NCBI RefSeq assembly: GCF_002885955.2
Contig: NZ_POQS01000003.1
Location: forward strand, 628,034-679,788
Reading direction: 5' to 3'
Source: Achromobacter pulmonis
GTDB taxonomy: Bacteria > Pseudomonadota > Gammaproteobacteria > Burkholderiales > Burkholderiaceae_B
Length of the DNA stretch: 51,755 bases
Shown here: positions 15,430 through 22,497 of the stretch, in pieces
How positions within the stretch are numbered: the stretch's first letter is position 1
How the letters are laid out: each line of letters starts with the position of its first letter
Notes under the pieces: model-generated
Database searches by the model: none
What the model was told of the DNA's origin: nothing
Seen by the model: only the letters and a program-made list of their open reading frames with translations
Position numbers and translations under genes: made by a program

Positions 15430-16155
15430 TTAGCGTGCAAGCGGGTTGAAGACTTGAAGAGTGGGGTAGCCCCGTTGATCAACAATCTTTGCGTTGATCT
15501 CCTTCCGCCGTTGCTGCTGTAGGCGGTCTTCGGCTGCCGCGACCATCTGGTACATCTGTAGCTTGGTCTGCTCGTTCTGAATCATGGCCTGCTCGGCTGC
15601 GATGCGGCCTTGAAGTTCAGCAATGGCTTTCGGGTCCTGCGTTTGGTTGATCTGCTGCATCAACTGGTCGATTTGACTGAGGCGGTTTTTCGCCGCGTCG
15701 TAGGCATCGAGCGCAAAGGCTTTGTCTTGCGCGCCTTTGACGGCTTGCGCTTCGCAGTTGGTGCGCTGCTCTGTCGAGGCAAAGCCGGTGCATGCGTCAT
15801 AAACCTTGTTGTTGTCGTAGATGGCTTCAGCGCGCCCGCTCAGGCCGGCATAGCCGCCTGATTTCACGCTGTCATAGACGTCTTGCCAGTCTTGCGGCAG
15901 GTAGTCACGCAGCTGCGGGTTGTTGAACAGTTCGCCCATGCCGCGCGCGCCAGTGACCGCAGCGTATTGCTGCTTCATCTGGTCGATCTGGCTGACCATC
16001 TGGTCGTACTGCATCTTCCACTTCGCCATCGTTTCGATCTGGTTTTCCGCGCTCTTGGCGATGGAAGCGCCATCTGTCACGGGGATTTGTGCGAAGGCGG
16101 CCGACGACGCGGCAATGCCGACGGCCAGAATGCAAGAGGCTGATAGTTTCTTCAT
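15430..16155 (-). CDS. virB5: VirB5-type T4SS protein (pilus-tip/minor pilin)
   Basis: 241 residues from the ATG at 16155, placed eight bases after AGGAG; the GTG three codons earlier is too close to that site. A signal peptide ends in SSAAFA at about residue 22, so the protein is exported. The mature part is strongly helical with repeated Gln-rich coiled coil (MVSQIDQMKQQYAAVTG; RLSQIDQLMQQINQT; EQAMIQNEQTKLQMYQM), ARGMGELFNNPQLRDYLP, and two Cys in the middle, as in VirB5/TraC proteins that cap the conjugative pilus. First gene of the operon running to 13662. Confidence 0.85.
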   Translation of the reverse strand: MKKLSASCILAVGIAASSAAFAQIPVTDGASIAKSAENQIETMAKWKMQYDQMVSQIDQMKQQYAAVTGARGMGELFNNPQLRDYLPQDWQDVYDSVKSGGYAGLSGRAEAIYDNNKVYDACTGFASTEQRTNCEAQAVKGAQDKAFALDAYDAAKNRLSQIDQLMQQINQTQDPKAIAELQGRIAAEQAMIQNEQTKLQMYQMVAAAEDRLQQQRRKEINAKIVDQRGYPTLQVFNPLAR

Positions 16156-16341
16156 GTTCGCCACTCCTGAGAGGTTGAGGGCGAACGTAGGACCGTGCTG
16201 TCCGGTCTGTCGGTCTGTTCAGGGACCGCGCCCAGTACGACAAAGCGTTCTTGGGGCGACTAAGCGGCCGATCTGCTCTCGGCGGTCGGAACCCTTCTTT
16301 TCGGGTCGGCACCCGGTACGCTAGGCGTCCTTGGGGCGGTG

Positions 16342-16383
16342 CAACGTTCGTTGTGGTTAAAGGTACAACCGAAGTTGATTGTA
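16342..16383. promoter_or_regulatory. Two dyads upstream of the virB5 operon
   Basis: CAACG-TT-CGTTG (16342-16353) is a perfect 12-bp palindrome. TACAA (16364-16368) and TTGTA (16379-16383) form a second dyad 11 bp away. The 256 bp between 16156 and 16411 otherwise contain no gene; these sites are candidate operators or part of a transfer origin. Confidence 0.35.
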
Positions 16384-16411
16384 CTTAGGGTAAATGCAAA
16401 GTAGTTTCCGA

Positions 16412-16669
16412 CTACGGCGACCACGCGCGACGGTCAATGATGATGCGGTCCGATAGATACGAGATGTTCGCCAGTTCCGCCAAGGCCATTTCTACGGTTC
16501 GGAACCGGTACGGTCGACCCTTGTCGTCCATGACGCGGTGCTCTGTAGTGCCGTCCTGCACGGCCAAGGCAAAGCCCTTCCAGTAGTGCGCATACAGAAT
16601 GACCTGTACATCACCGGTGCGCGCTGGATCATCACAGTAGTCTTGCAGCGCGTCGTAGCGTAAAGCCAT
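16412..16669 (-). CDS. Conserved-looking hypothetical protein of the mobilization operon
   Basis: 85 residues (MALRYDALQDY...). AAGGA lies eight bases before the ATG at 16669; the in-frame TTG seven codons earlier is unlikely. Acidic start, no signal or membrane segment. The segment DVQVILYAHYWKGFALAVQDGT...RFRTVEMALAELANISYL is compact and mixed alpha/beta. Family not recognised. It lies 25 bp after the relaxase gene and ends the xis/rep/mob operon, so a helper role in mobilization or in its control is the most that can be said. Confidence 0.65.
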   Translation of the reverse strand: MALRYDALQDYCDDPARTGDVQVILYAHYWKGFALAVQDGTTEHRVMDDKGRPYRFRTVEMALAELANISYLSDRIIIDRRAWSP

Positions 16670-16694
16670 CTTATGGTCCTTCTTGCGCAATCAA

Positions 16695-17690
16695 TCAACG
16701 GCTCAGGTCGCCTTTGCCTGGATGGTTGGTCTTGTCCTGTTGCTGGACATCCTTGATCACTTCTGTGCTGCGCTGGCTACGCTGTGGGACCTGTAGCGTC
16801 CTGTCCTGCGAGGGATCAAGGAACCGAACAATTTCCAGGGCAAGCGATTTGTCCTCCATGCCACCAGCGGCCAAGGCTTTCGCAATGTGCCCGTAGCCAT
16901 TCCTGATGGTACGTGAAACGCCGGAAAGCTTGCGTTGTTCCCGCTCGGCCGCCTTAGTGCTCTTGCCGCGCTTGGCGGCATGTCGCGTCGCCTGCTTGAC
17001 CGTAGTGTGCGTGTTAGACCGTGCCCTACGCGGTGTGGCATTGGCCTCGATGCCTTGTTCACGCAGCGCCTCGGCGAAGCGTTCCCTCCATCGTTGCAGG
17101 TCCGCCTTTCGTGGGTTGAGCCGGCTACCGTCGAGACCGAGCGCCTTAACGCAAAGGTGGCCGTGGGGATGGGCTTCGTCGTCATGGATGGCGAAGACAT
17201 ACGCGTGGTTGGCGCCGAACTCCGTTTTCGCGAATGCACGGATAGCGTCATTCACTGCGCGTCGATCGGTGCCGGGTGGCATGGACAGCACGATATTGAA
17301 CGTTTCACGGCGCGAGCCGTTATCAGGCAACCCGTACTGGCCGCTTTTCCATTCGTCGCGCACGTCCTGCACGGCCTCACGGCCAAGGATGACTTCACCG
17401 TCTTCATTCTCCAACGCTACCAGGCCGTTGCGCGATATGTAGTCGAGGTGCGCTTTCACCTGCGCGATGCCTTTGCCACCGCCGGAGATTTTCACCATGA
17501 CTTCGGGCGCTTTGCGAGTGGTCAGCATCAACTTGTCGCGTACCCGGGCGCTGCCGGTCAATAGCAGAGGCGTAGAGGGCGGCGAAGTACGTGATCGCGT
17601 CACCGTGCGCTTAATGCCTTGGCTGGTCACGGGCTTGGTATAGATGCGTTCGCCCCAGTCCTTCAAAATTCCATCGATGACCAGACTCAT
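16695..17690 (-). CDS. Relaxase (MobA/VirD2-like nicking enzyme)
   Basis: 331 residues. The three-histidine metal site is complete: HDDEAHPHGH, with His169, 174, 176 and 178. The catalytic tyrosine is probably Tyr84 in AHLDYISRNG. Such relaxases nick oriT and stay bound to the 5' end for transfer. At 331 residues the protein is little more than the nuclease domain plus a short basic tail (RRARSNTHTTVKQATRHAAKRGKS), without helicase or primase parts. GGAGG precedes the ATG, which overlaps the mobC stop by four bases. With VirD4 missing, transfer would need a helper coupling protein. Confidence 0.9.
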   Translation of the reverse strand: MSLVIDGILKDWGERIYTKPVTSQGIKRTVTRSRTSPPSTPLLLTGSARVRDKLMLTTRKAPEVMVKISGGGKGIAQVKAHLDYISRNGLVALENEDGEVILGREAVQDVRDEWKSGQYGLPDNGSRRETFNIVLSMPPGTDRRAVNDAIRAFAKTEFGANHAYVFAIHDDEAHPHGHLCVKALGLDGSRLNPRKADLQRWRERFAEALREQGIEANATPRRARSNTHTTVKQATRHAAKRGKSTKAAEREQRKLSGVSRTIRNGYGHIAKALAAGGMEDKSLALEIVRFLDPSQDRTLQVPQRSQRSTEVIKDVQQQDKTNHPGKGDLSR

Positions 17691-18226
17691 TCCAGCCTCC
17701 AGCGGTCAATGTTGGCGCGCATGATGTCTGCCACCCGCGCGGTGTGGGTTTTGATATGACGGGTCAGTGTGTCGATACGCTCAGCGGTTACCACCGTCTC
17801 CAGCGCGCGTCCTGCGTTCATATGCCGGGCGATCTGGTTCAGGTTGCGACCGATTGCCAGCAGCCGTGAATTCGATTCGCCCAGCGTCCGTAGCTCTGTC
17901 ATGCCGAACTGCGGTTCGCCGCTGAGATTGGCCCGTATCAGGTGGATGACCCAGCGATTGGCTGACATGCCCTGCTGCAAGGCTAGTGCTTCGATACGGG
18001 CATATTCCGTCTCGGTCAGGCGGAGTTCCAAGCGGCGACGCGAAGTATCGGGCTGCTCGTGTTTTGATGGAGTGGGCGAAGCGTCCGTTGCCGAACCGTT
18101 GAGAAGGCGGACAATGATCTGCCGCAGGCCGTCGCTGGGCGTGCTGCCTTGTCGAAGACAAAGTGCCTGCCAACGCTGCTTCAGATCACCATCCAGGCGG
18201 ATGCTGAGTGTGGTCTTGCGCGTCAT
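17687..18226 (-). CDS. mobC: MobC-like relaxosome accessory protein
   Basis: 179 residues. The N-terminus (KTTLSIRLDGDLKQRWQALCLRQG) looks like a ribbon-helix-helix DNA-binding segment. A second such unit is at about 68-100 (RRLELRLTETEYARIEALALQQGMSANRWVIHLIRANL), and the MobC signature LLAIGRNLNQIARHMNAG follows near 125-140. MobC-type proteins help open the DNA at oriT for the relaxase. The four-base overlaps with both neighbours make it part of one translationally coupled unit. The doubled RHH-like N-terminus is longer than the usual ~120-residue MobC. Confidence 0.82.
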   Translation of the reverse strand: MTRKTTLSIRLDGDLKQRWQALCLRQGSTPSDGLRQIIVRLLNGSATDASPTPSKHEQPDTSRRRLELRLTETEYARIEALALQQGMSANRWVIHLIRANLSGEPQFGMTELRTLGESNSRLLAIGRNLNQIARHMNAGRALETVVTAERIDTLTRHIKTHTARVADIMRANIDRWRLE

Positions 18227-19233
18227 TTCGGCATCCTCGTATGCAGCTCCAGTTGGGCTTTGATTTCTTGAAGCCGGGCTTGGGATTCAGCTTTGCTGAG
18301 TGATGCTGATTCCGAAGCGCGCGACATATCTTGGGTCGCTGCCAGGCGTTCTCTTCTGGTCGCTATCGGGATGCCAGCAGACGGCACGAATCCCCCTGTG
18401 CGGTGGCGTTCAAGGATTCCTTTGAAATAGGCGACCTTCGTCTTTCTGATGGTTCCGGGTGTCTTGATGGCCCCGTCCAGTTCGTCAAGCAATGCTTGCG
18501 CATCAGCTGATTGGACGTCGGTAAGCAAGTTTTGGATCGACAGTTTCTCAGCGGGGACCAGCGCGGTAGGGTACTGAAGATCGTCGTCGGTTCTCGTTGT
18601 AGTAGTAGGGTTATAGATAGGGTTAGTGTTAGTAGTAGTGTTACCCGGCCCCCTGCCCATACCCTGGTGATAGGCTGTCGCTGGGGTATGCCCGTTGCTA
18701 ATCGATTGATTTCTATGGATGTCTTTTGCTTCGGCCGGAATGGACGTCCGGCCGTCGTCTGGGCCCGCATAGGGTGTCGATAGCCTATATGGACCGTATC
18801 CAAGGGCTTTGGCTACCGTATTGCGCAGCGGATCCTCGGTAGGCAGTCGATCGATAAAGTCATTCACGTAAGCGTCACGCCAGCCTTGGGGTAGTGCCGC
18901 TATTTGCTCGAGTGTCTTTTTCCTAAGGGTTGTTGCCACTGCCATCTTGGCGGAATTGTGGTCCCACCAATCTTTGATCCAAATGTAATTCGCCTGCGGG
19001 TCAAAATCCAAGATGCCAGCATCGATGAGACGACGCATCACTGGCATTAGTTGTGAATCGGGGTCCCAGCCCATTTCTGAGGCTGCAACGCGAATGACGA
19101 TTTCGTAGGCGCCGATGACATTGCTGAATGGCGATGTCAGGAAATAGAACAGCGCATAGCGGTCTTCGACCGTGCAGCCTGACAGGCGATTTGAGCGCCA
19201 TATCTGGTCGTTGATGGTTCTTTGCCGACTCAT
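18223..19233 (-). CDS. Putative replication/helix-turn-helix protein of the mobilization operon
   Basis: 336 residues. The first ~110 residues (RYALFYFLTSPFSNVIGAYEIVIRVAASEMGWD...VMRRLIDAGILDFD...YIWIKDWWDHN) resemble the winged N-terminal region of phage replisome-organiser/replication-initiation proteins. A low-complexity Thr/Asn-rich linker (about 190-215) follows, then a charged helical C-terminus. Function is inferred only from this pattern and from its place between an HTH protein and MobC. It overlaps both neighbours by four bases. It might allow the excised circle to replicate; no iterons are visible nearby. Confidence 0.6.
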   Translation of the reverse strand: MSRQRTINDQIWRSNRLSGCTVEDRYALFYFLTSPFSNVIGAYEIVIRVAASEMGWDPDSQLMPVMRRLIDAGILDFDPQANYIWIKDWWDHNSAKMAVATTLRKKTLEQIAALPQGWRDAYVNDFIDRLPTEDPLRNTVAKALGYGPYRLSTPYAGPDDGRTSIPAEAKDIHRNQSISNGHTPATAYHQGMGRGPGNTTTNTNPIYNPTTTTRTDDDLQYPTALVPAEKLSIQNLLTDVQSADAQALLDELDGAIKTPGTIRKTKVAYFKGILERHRTGGFVPSAGIPIATRRERLAATQDMSRASESASLSKAESQARLQEIKAQLELHTRMPK

Positions 19234-19499
19234 GCGCGCGGCCCCCGCGTAGCGACCTCTGCGGGCGTGATTTCATCGTCTGCCGGCTGTTCCAGATTCA
19301 GGGCTTCTGTGACCTGCATCGTCCGAAAATAAACGCGGCGGCCGACCCGCAGCATGGCCGGTTTCAGCTTGCGTGAAAAGTCGGTATCGGTATAAAGCGC
19401 CATGCGGACGCCATCCGGAGATCGGCCTAGCAAGGTGGCAACGTCAACGATGCTCATCAACGGCCCAAACCGTCCCAACAAATATTCTCCAGTAGTCAT
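19230..19499 (-). CDS. AlpA/excisionase-like helix-turn-helix protein
   Basis: 89 residues. LMSIVDVATLLGRSPDGVRMALYTDTDFSRKLKPAMLRVGRRVYFRTMQVTEAL is a MerR/AlpA-type winged helix with the final strand that reads the key residue, as in excisionases and island regulators. First gene of the operon leading to replication-like, MobC and relaxase genes, so a dual role as repressor/excision factor is likely (inference). The ATG at 19499 has only a weak GGA; an internal ATG at residue 15 is possible. Overlaps the next gene by four bases. Confidence 0.7.
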   Translation of the reverse strand: MTTGEYLLGRFGPLMSIVDVATLLGRSPDGVRMALYTDTDFSRKLKPAMLRVGRRVYFRTMQVTEALNLEQPADDEITPAEVATRGPRA

Positions 19500-19624
19500 T
19501 CCTATGCCTCACAAGTTCACCGTAGGTAATGCCAGTCTTTACCGTGAAGGCATGGTTGTCAAACTTAAGTCATTGATTTTAAAGACCAAAATAGGGTGTC
19601 TATGAAAACCAAGATTAGGCATCG

Positions 19625-19657
19625 CCAAATGCCAAGATATGGCACATTGGTTTTTTT
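19625..19657 (+). terminator. Terminator-like hairpin with T run, no known gene in front
   Basis: CCAA (19625-19628) and TGCCA pair with TGGCA and TTGG (19647-19650) across a small bulge, followed by seven T (19651-19657) on the + strand. It could end a small RNA transcribed opposite to the mobilization operon. Confidence 0.35.
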
Positions 19658-19776
19658 GCGATGAAGCGATCAAGCAAAATAAATCTAGAAATCATGGGCT
19701 TAGGCGCGGTCAGAGATGTGCTCTGATTTCCGCGTCTGAAGCGTCGGTGGACAGGGAAAAATTTTGTGGAAAATTA

Positions 19777-19806
19777 CCAACGATGTGAGCATGCTCACGC
19801 TGTTGG
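19777..19806. promoter_or_regulatory. 30-bp interrupted palindrome
   Basis: Perfect core palindrome of 14 bp (GTGAGC-AT-GCTCAC, 19785-19798) inside an outer CCAAC/GTTGG pair with 3-bp spacers. Operator or origin element; 117 bp before the phosphatase start and 278 bp before the HTH gene start. Confidence 0.5.
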
Positions 19807-19922
19807 CTCGCATTCGAAGTGATGGCACTAGGATCAGCGGATTACGTGTCACGCGGTCGTGAAGAGCCAAGTATCATGGGACATGCATGACAAGTCGTTA
19901 GGGAGCTATATGGAACCTTGGA

Positions 19923-20627
19923 ATGACGTCCGGTAATGTCCGAGTCCGGCGCTTTCAATTGAATGCCAGCGGCCGTGATTTTGCGGTGGGTGACATCCAC
20001 GGTCATTTTGGTCGCCTTGAGGTCGCGCTGGCTGCCGTAAGGTTCTCGCCAGAAAAGGACCGATTGTTTTCCGTGGGGGACCTTGTGGACCGAGGTCCTG
20101 AGTCAGCCGATGTTCTGAAATGGTTGGAGCGCCCGTGGTTTCACGCGATCTGTGGGAATCACGACCTGATGACGTGGCGACGGGCGATGGGCAATCCGAT
20201 TCCGGACGTCGATCATCGCGTGCACGGCGGCGGATGGTTGGATGCCTGTGCCGGCGATGTTCGTGAACGCATTGCGGCCTGCTTGAGTGCCTTGCCGCTG
20301 GCTATCGAGGTGGAAACGCCGAGTGGTGTAGTGGGTATGGTTCACGCCGACTTCCCCTATGACGATTGGCAGGCCATTCATGGCGCTACTTTCAGCCCGG
20401 AGGATGAGGATGCCTGCCTATGGTCCGTAGACCGCTATCGAATGCAGTATTCCCAGCCTGTCCGCAATGTACGTGCGGTAGTCCATGGACATATGACGCT
20501 ACGCAAGCCTGCACAGCTTGGCAACGTTTACTACATCGATACAGGTGGATGGCAGGATGCGGGGCGGTTCACGTTGCTGGATTTGCACACGCTTAAGTGG
20601 TGGCCACGCCACTCGGTCGCCGCGTAG
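19923..20627 (+). CDS. Lambda NinI-type serine/threonine protein phosphatase
   Basis: 234 residues with the full metallophosphatase signature: GDIHG (23-27), GDLVDRG (52-58), GNHD (78-81) and, late, VVHGHM, plus the terminal YIDTGGW. The match along its length is with the phage lambda phosphatase/PrpA group rather than with ApaH (length, PWFHAICGNHD, HGGGWLD). It dephosphorylates proteins in a Mn-dependent way in known members. Cytoplasmic. Isolated + strand gene in the island between the mobilization control region and the tRNA-like sequence. A phage-type cargo gene; its partner kinase is not present. Ribosome site weak. Confidence 0.88.
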   Translation: MTSGNVRVRRFQLNASGRDFAVGDIHGHFGRLEVALAAVRFSPEKDRLFSVGDLVDRGPESADVLKWLERPWFHAICGNHDLMTWRRAMGNPIPDVDHRVHGGGWLDACAGDVRERIAACLSALPLAIEVETPSGVVGMVHADFPYDDWQAIHGATFSPEDEDACLWSVDRYRMQYSQPVRNVRAVVHGHMTLRKPAQLGNVYYIDTGGWQDAGRFTLLDLHTLKWWPRHSVAA

Positions 20628-20940
20628 GTGGGGCTGATTCGCTCAGGAAGACATAAGACCGAGTTCGGCCAAGAGCGGACAGTCCTGGCATCCGTAGATC
20701 TTGAGGTTTTAAGAGACAGTGGAAGATTTTTCGCGGAGGCTGTGACAGTAGAGTCGTCCGGCTCATAACCGCATATCCTGGTGCAAGTCCGGGCACGCTC
20801 CGCACCTTCTCAACCCTTAGCTTTTTCGGTCTGTTTCATTCGCTTCGCGCAAAGGTTTTGGCTTGAAGCGTCGCGGCTTTCTCAAGCATAGCGCCTACAG
20901 CTATCATTCAGTTTCGTTCCGCCGGGTTGAAGGTCTCAAC
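20628..20940. other. Gene-free interval before the first attC site
   Basis: Contains the initiator-tRNA-like sequence at 20733-20803 and the inverted pair GCTTGA/TCAAGC (about 20862-20888). CCGGGTT (20923-20929) can pair with AACCCGG at the start of attC1. No reading frame of note. It may be the remainder of an older, non-coding cassette or of the attachment region where cassettes entered. Confidence 0.45.
20733..20803 (+). tRNA. Degenerate initiator tRNA-Met-like sequence (anticodon CAU)
   Basis: An anticodon loop CTCATAA is flanked by a mostly paired stem (TCCGG/CCGCA, one mismatch), and the surrounding GTCGTC..GGCTCATAACC follows initiator tRNA closely. The T-arm CCTGG-TGCAAGT-CCGGG is complete. 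The acceptor ends GCGGAG/CTCCGC pair, but three extra bases separate T-stem and acceptor, the D-arm is shortened, and T55 is G. Probably a non-functional or special phage/plasmid-type tRNA, not a normal tRNA. Confidence 0.4.
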
Positions 20941-20998
20941 ACCTAACCCGGCGGTCAAGCGGACTTGCTACGCAAGCCGCATACCTTGTGCGTTAGGT
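20941..20998 (+). repeat. attC1 (integron cassette recombination site)
   Basis: R'' ACCTAAC (20941-20947) and R' GTTAGGT (20992-20998) are perfect complements matching the consensus core GTTRRRY. Inside, GGTCAAGCGGACTTGC pairs with GCAAGCCGC and TACC, leaving the extrahelical base expected in attC. Length 58 bp. Confidence 0.8.
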
Positions 20999-21038
20999 TT
21001 ACCCCAGTGCAAGTGGGTTTCAATAAAAGGAAAAATCA

Positions 21039-21338
21039 ATGGCTTACGGAGTCGTTTGCACTTTTGACCTGAAAAATGCATCCAGCACGGACTATCAAAA
21101 TGCATATTCTGATCTTGAGGCGCTCGGCCTCAAGCGCGCACAGGCAAATAGCAGTGGAGGTGAAACTGTTATTCCTACAACAACGGTTCTTGGCTCATAC
21201 AACGGCGAGAGCGCAGCATCTGTTCGAGACCATGTTCGCACAAAGGTGCAGGCCGCTTTCAAGGCTCGCGGCTTGCGCTCTGAGATTTTCGTTGTTGTGG
21301 GAGGGCAAGACTGGACTTGGGGATCCACAACATCCTGA
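21039..21338 (+). CDS. Cassette-encoded small protein, possibly ferredoxin-like (Cas2/VapD type) fold
   Basis: 99 residues. AAAGGA seven bases before the ATG is a strong ribosome site. The gene sits between attC1 and attC2, 40 bp after the first, the classical position for a cassette gene. I do not recognise the family. The pattern (strand MAYGVVCTFDL; helix NAYSDLEALGLK; strand with PTTTVLGSY; helix VRDHVRTKVQAAFKARG; strand EIFVVVGG) reads as beta-alpha-beta-beta-alpha-beta, as in Cas2/VapD-like ribonuclease folds; this is a guess from the pattern. AT-richer than the chromosome. Confidence 0.72.
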   Translation: MAYGVVCTFDLKNASSTDYQNAYSDLEALGLKRAQANSSGGETVIPTTTVLGSYNGESAASVRDHVRTKVQAAFKARGLRSEIFVVVGGQDWTWGSTTS

Positions 21339-21367
21339 AGACTAGAAAATGCACGTTCACCGCATTT

Positions 21368-21425
21368 ACCTCACCATTAGCTCAAGCCGAGCGCCTTCGG
21401 CGGCGGCTTGGCTTGTTCGTCAGGT
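21368..21425 (+). repeat. attC2 (imperfect integron cassette site)
   Basis: R'' ACCTCAC (21368-21374) and R' GTCAGGT (21419-21425) pair at six of seven positions; inside, AGCTCAAGCCG pairs with CGGCTTGGCT around a GCGCC-TTCG-GCGGC tip. Length 58 bp, equal to attC1. The R' has GTC instead of the nearly invariant GTT. Confidence 0.72.
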
Positions 21426-21435
21426 TGCATAGAAA

Positions 21436-22302
21436 GTGATCGAAATCCTCAAAAGTTTGGATTCACGGGAACTCGCAACAGCGATTTGGCTCGGTATTTT
21501 TATTGTTTGGTGCCTGACAAAGCCAGGCGTACGCAAGAGCTTCGGAAGCGTACTTTCGGCGGCGACTGCTCGCCCAATCGTAATAGCTTTCTTTCTCGCA
21601 ATAGCATATCTGGTGGCCGTGACGGTAATATTGCGTCACTTTGATTTGTGGACGCTCAAGCAATTCAAGATCACGGCACTATGGCTCGTTGTCGCCGGTA
21701 TTCCGGCTCTCGCGGACACCCCTGAAATCAGCAGAAATCCAAGTTTGCTTAAAACCGCTGTTGCGAAGAACTTCAAGTTGTCTCTGCTTCTAGATTTCTT
21801 TATCAATCTTTTCAAGCTTCCACTGCTTGGCGAGCTCATCTTTGTTCCATTTACAGCGCTGCTTGGCGGCTTGCTGGCCGTAGCACAAAGCGATGATAAA
21901 TATGCCCCCGCCCACAAATTTCTCAACGGAGTTTTGATTGTCATGGGCCTAGGATTTCTGGTATTTGAAAGCTATAAGGTTCTAACAAGTTTTGACACAA
22001 TCGCCCATCTAGATACGTTGCGTGATTTCATACTACCGGTCATCTACAACATTGCATTCATTCCTCTTCTCTGGGCAATGAGTATCTACGTAGCATATGA
22101 GTCTGTGTTCGTTCGGCTGAGATTCGTCATCAAAGATCAAACGCTGCATTCCTACGCAAGGCGCAAGCTAATCACTGGCTTCCGCACCGACATTGGTGCA
22201 TTAAACGCATGGTTCAAGGAAGCCTGGTCGGGCGCATTTACTTCCCGCAGCGACGTAGCTCAATCAATCGCAGCTATCGAAAGGTCACGAGATGCAGCCT
22301 AA
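21436..22302 (+). CDS. Cassette-encoded integral membrane protein of unknown function
   Basis: 288 residues with about six hydrophobic segments (ELATAIWLGIFIVWCL; PIVIAFFLAIAYLVAVTVIL; ALWLVVAGIPALA; ELIFVPFTALLGGLLAVA; FLNGVLIVMGLGFLVFES; FILPVIYNIAFIPLLWAMSIYVAYE) and a positively charged C-terminal tail of about 60 residues. GTG start 16 bases after the attC2 crossover point with a poor ribosome site; the TAA stop lies inside the R'' box of attC3. Both features are typical of integron cassettes. No family recognised. Lower GC than the flanks. Confidence 0.75.
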   Translation: MIEILKSLDSRELATAIWLGIFIVWCLTKPGVRKSFGSVLSAATARPIVIAFFLAIAYLVAVTVILRHFDLWTLKQFKITALWLVVAGIPALADTPEISRNPSLLKTAVAKNFKLSLLLDFFINLFKLPLLGELIFVPFTALLGGLLAVAQSDDKYAPAHKFLNGVLIVMGLGFLVFESYKVLTSFDTIAHLDTLRDFILPVIYNIAFIPLLWAMSIYVAYESVFVRLRFVIKDQTLHSYARRKLITGFRTDIGALNAWFKEAWSGAFTSRSDVAQSIAAIERSRDAA

Positions 22303-22356
22303 CAATTTATTCAAGCCGAACCCGCTTCGCGGGTCGGCTTAATTAAGGTGTTATGT
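22297..22356 (+). repeat. attC3 (integron cassette recombination site)
   Basis: R'' GCCTAAC (22297-22303), then TTCAAGCCGAACCCG paired with CGGGTCGGCTTAA around a CTTCG-type tip, then R' GTTATGT (22350-22356). The L''/L' arms are nearly perfect. R' differs from the complement of R'' after the first G-T-T-A, as expected because those bases come from whatever followed at insertion. Confidence 0.8.
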
Positions 22357-22443
22357 GCTTATTTCCATATAAATCATTCGCTGACCAGTTTGGGTGGTTC
22401 CGCGCCCCCCAACCGCCTCGCAGATTGGCGTAGCCCCAAAGAG

Positions 22444-22479
22444 AAGGCCCTTCACTCAAGGTGAAAGGCCTTTCGTTTT
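22444..22479. terminator. Intrinsic terminator, possibly bidirectional
   Basis: AAGGCC-C-TTCAC / GTGAA-A-GGCCTT stem (22444-22472) with 5-base loop, followed by TCGTTTT on the + strand. It can end transcripts from the cassettes and also the lipoprotein gene on the other strand. Confidence 0.75.
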
Positions 22480-22497
22480 ACAGCTGGCTCAGGGTTA

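Larger units (their letters stand above)
19500..19922. other. 423-bp control region between the mobilization operon and the phosphatase gene
   Basis: No gene. AT-rich, with several dyads: GGCAT/ATGCC (19618-19633), TGCCA/TGGCA (19630-19644), the hairpin plus T run at 19625-19657, and the interrupted palindrome at 19777-19806. This is where the divergent promoters, and possibly oriT or a replication origin, should lie. Confidence 0.5.

Noticed and set aside
20628..22497. Integron integrase near the cassettes
   Set aside because: No IntI-like reading on either strand; the only tyrosine recombinase in the island (23186-24313) lacks the extra IntI domain pattern and belongs to the tRNA-targeting phage type.
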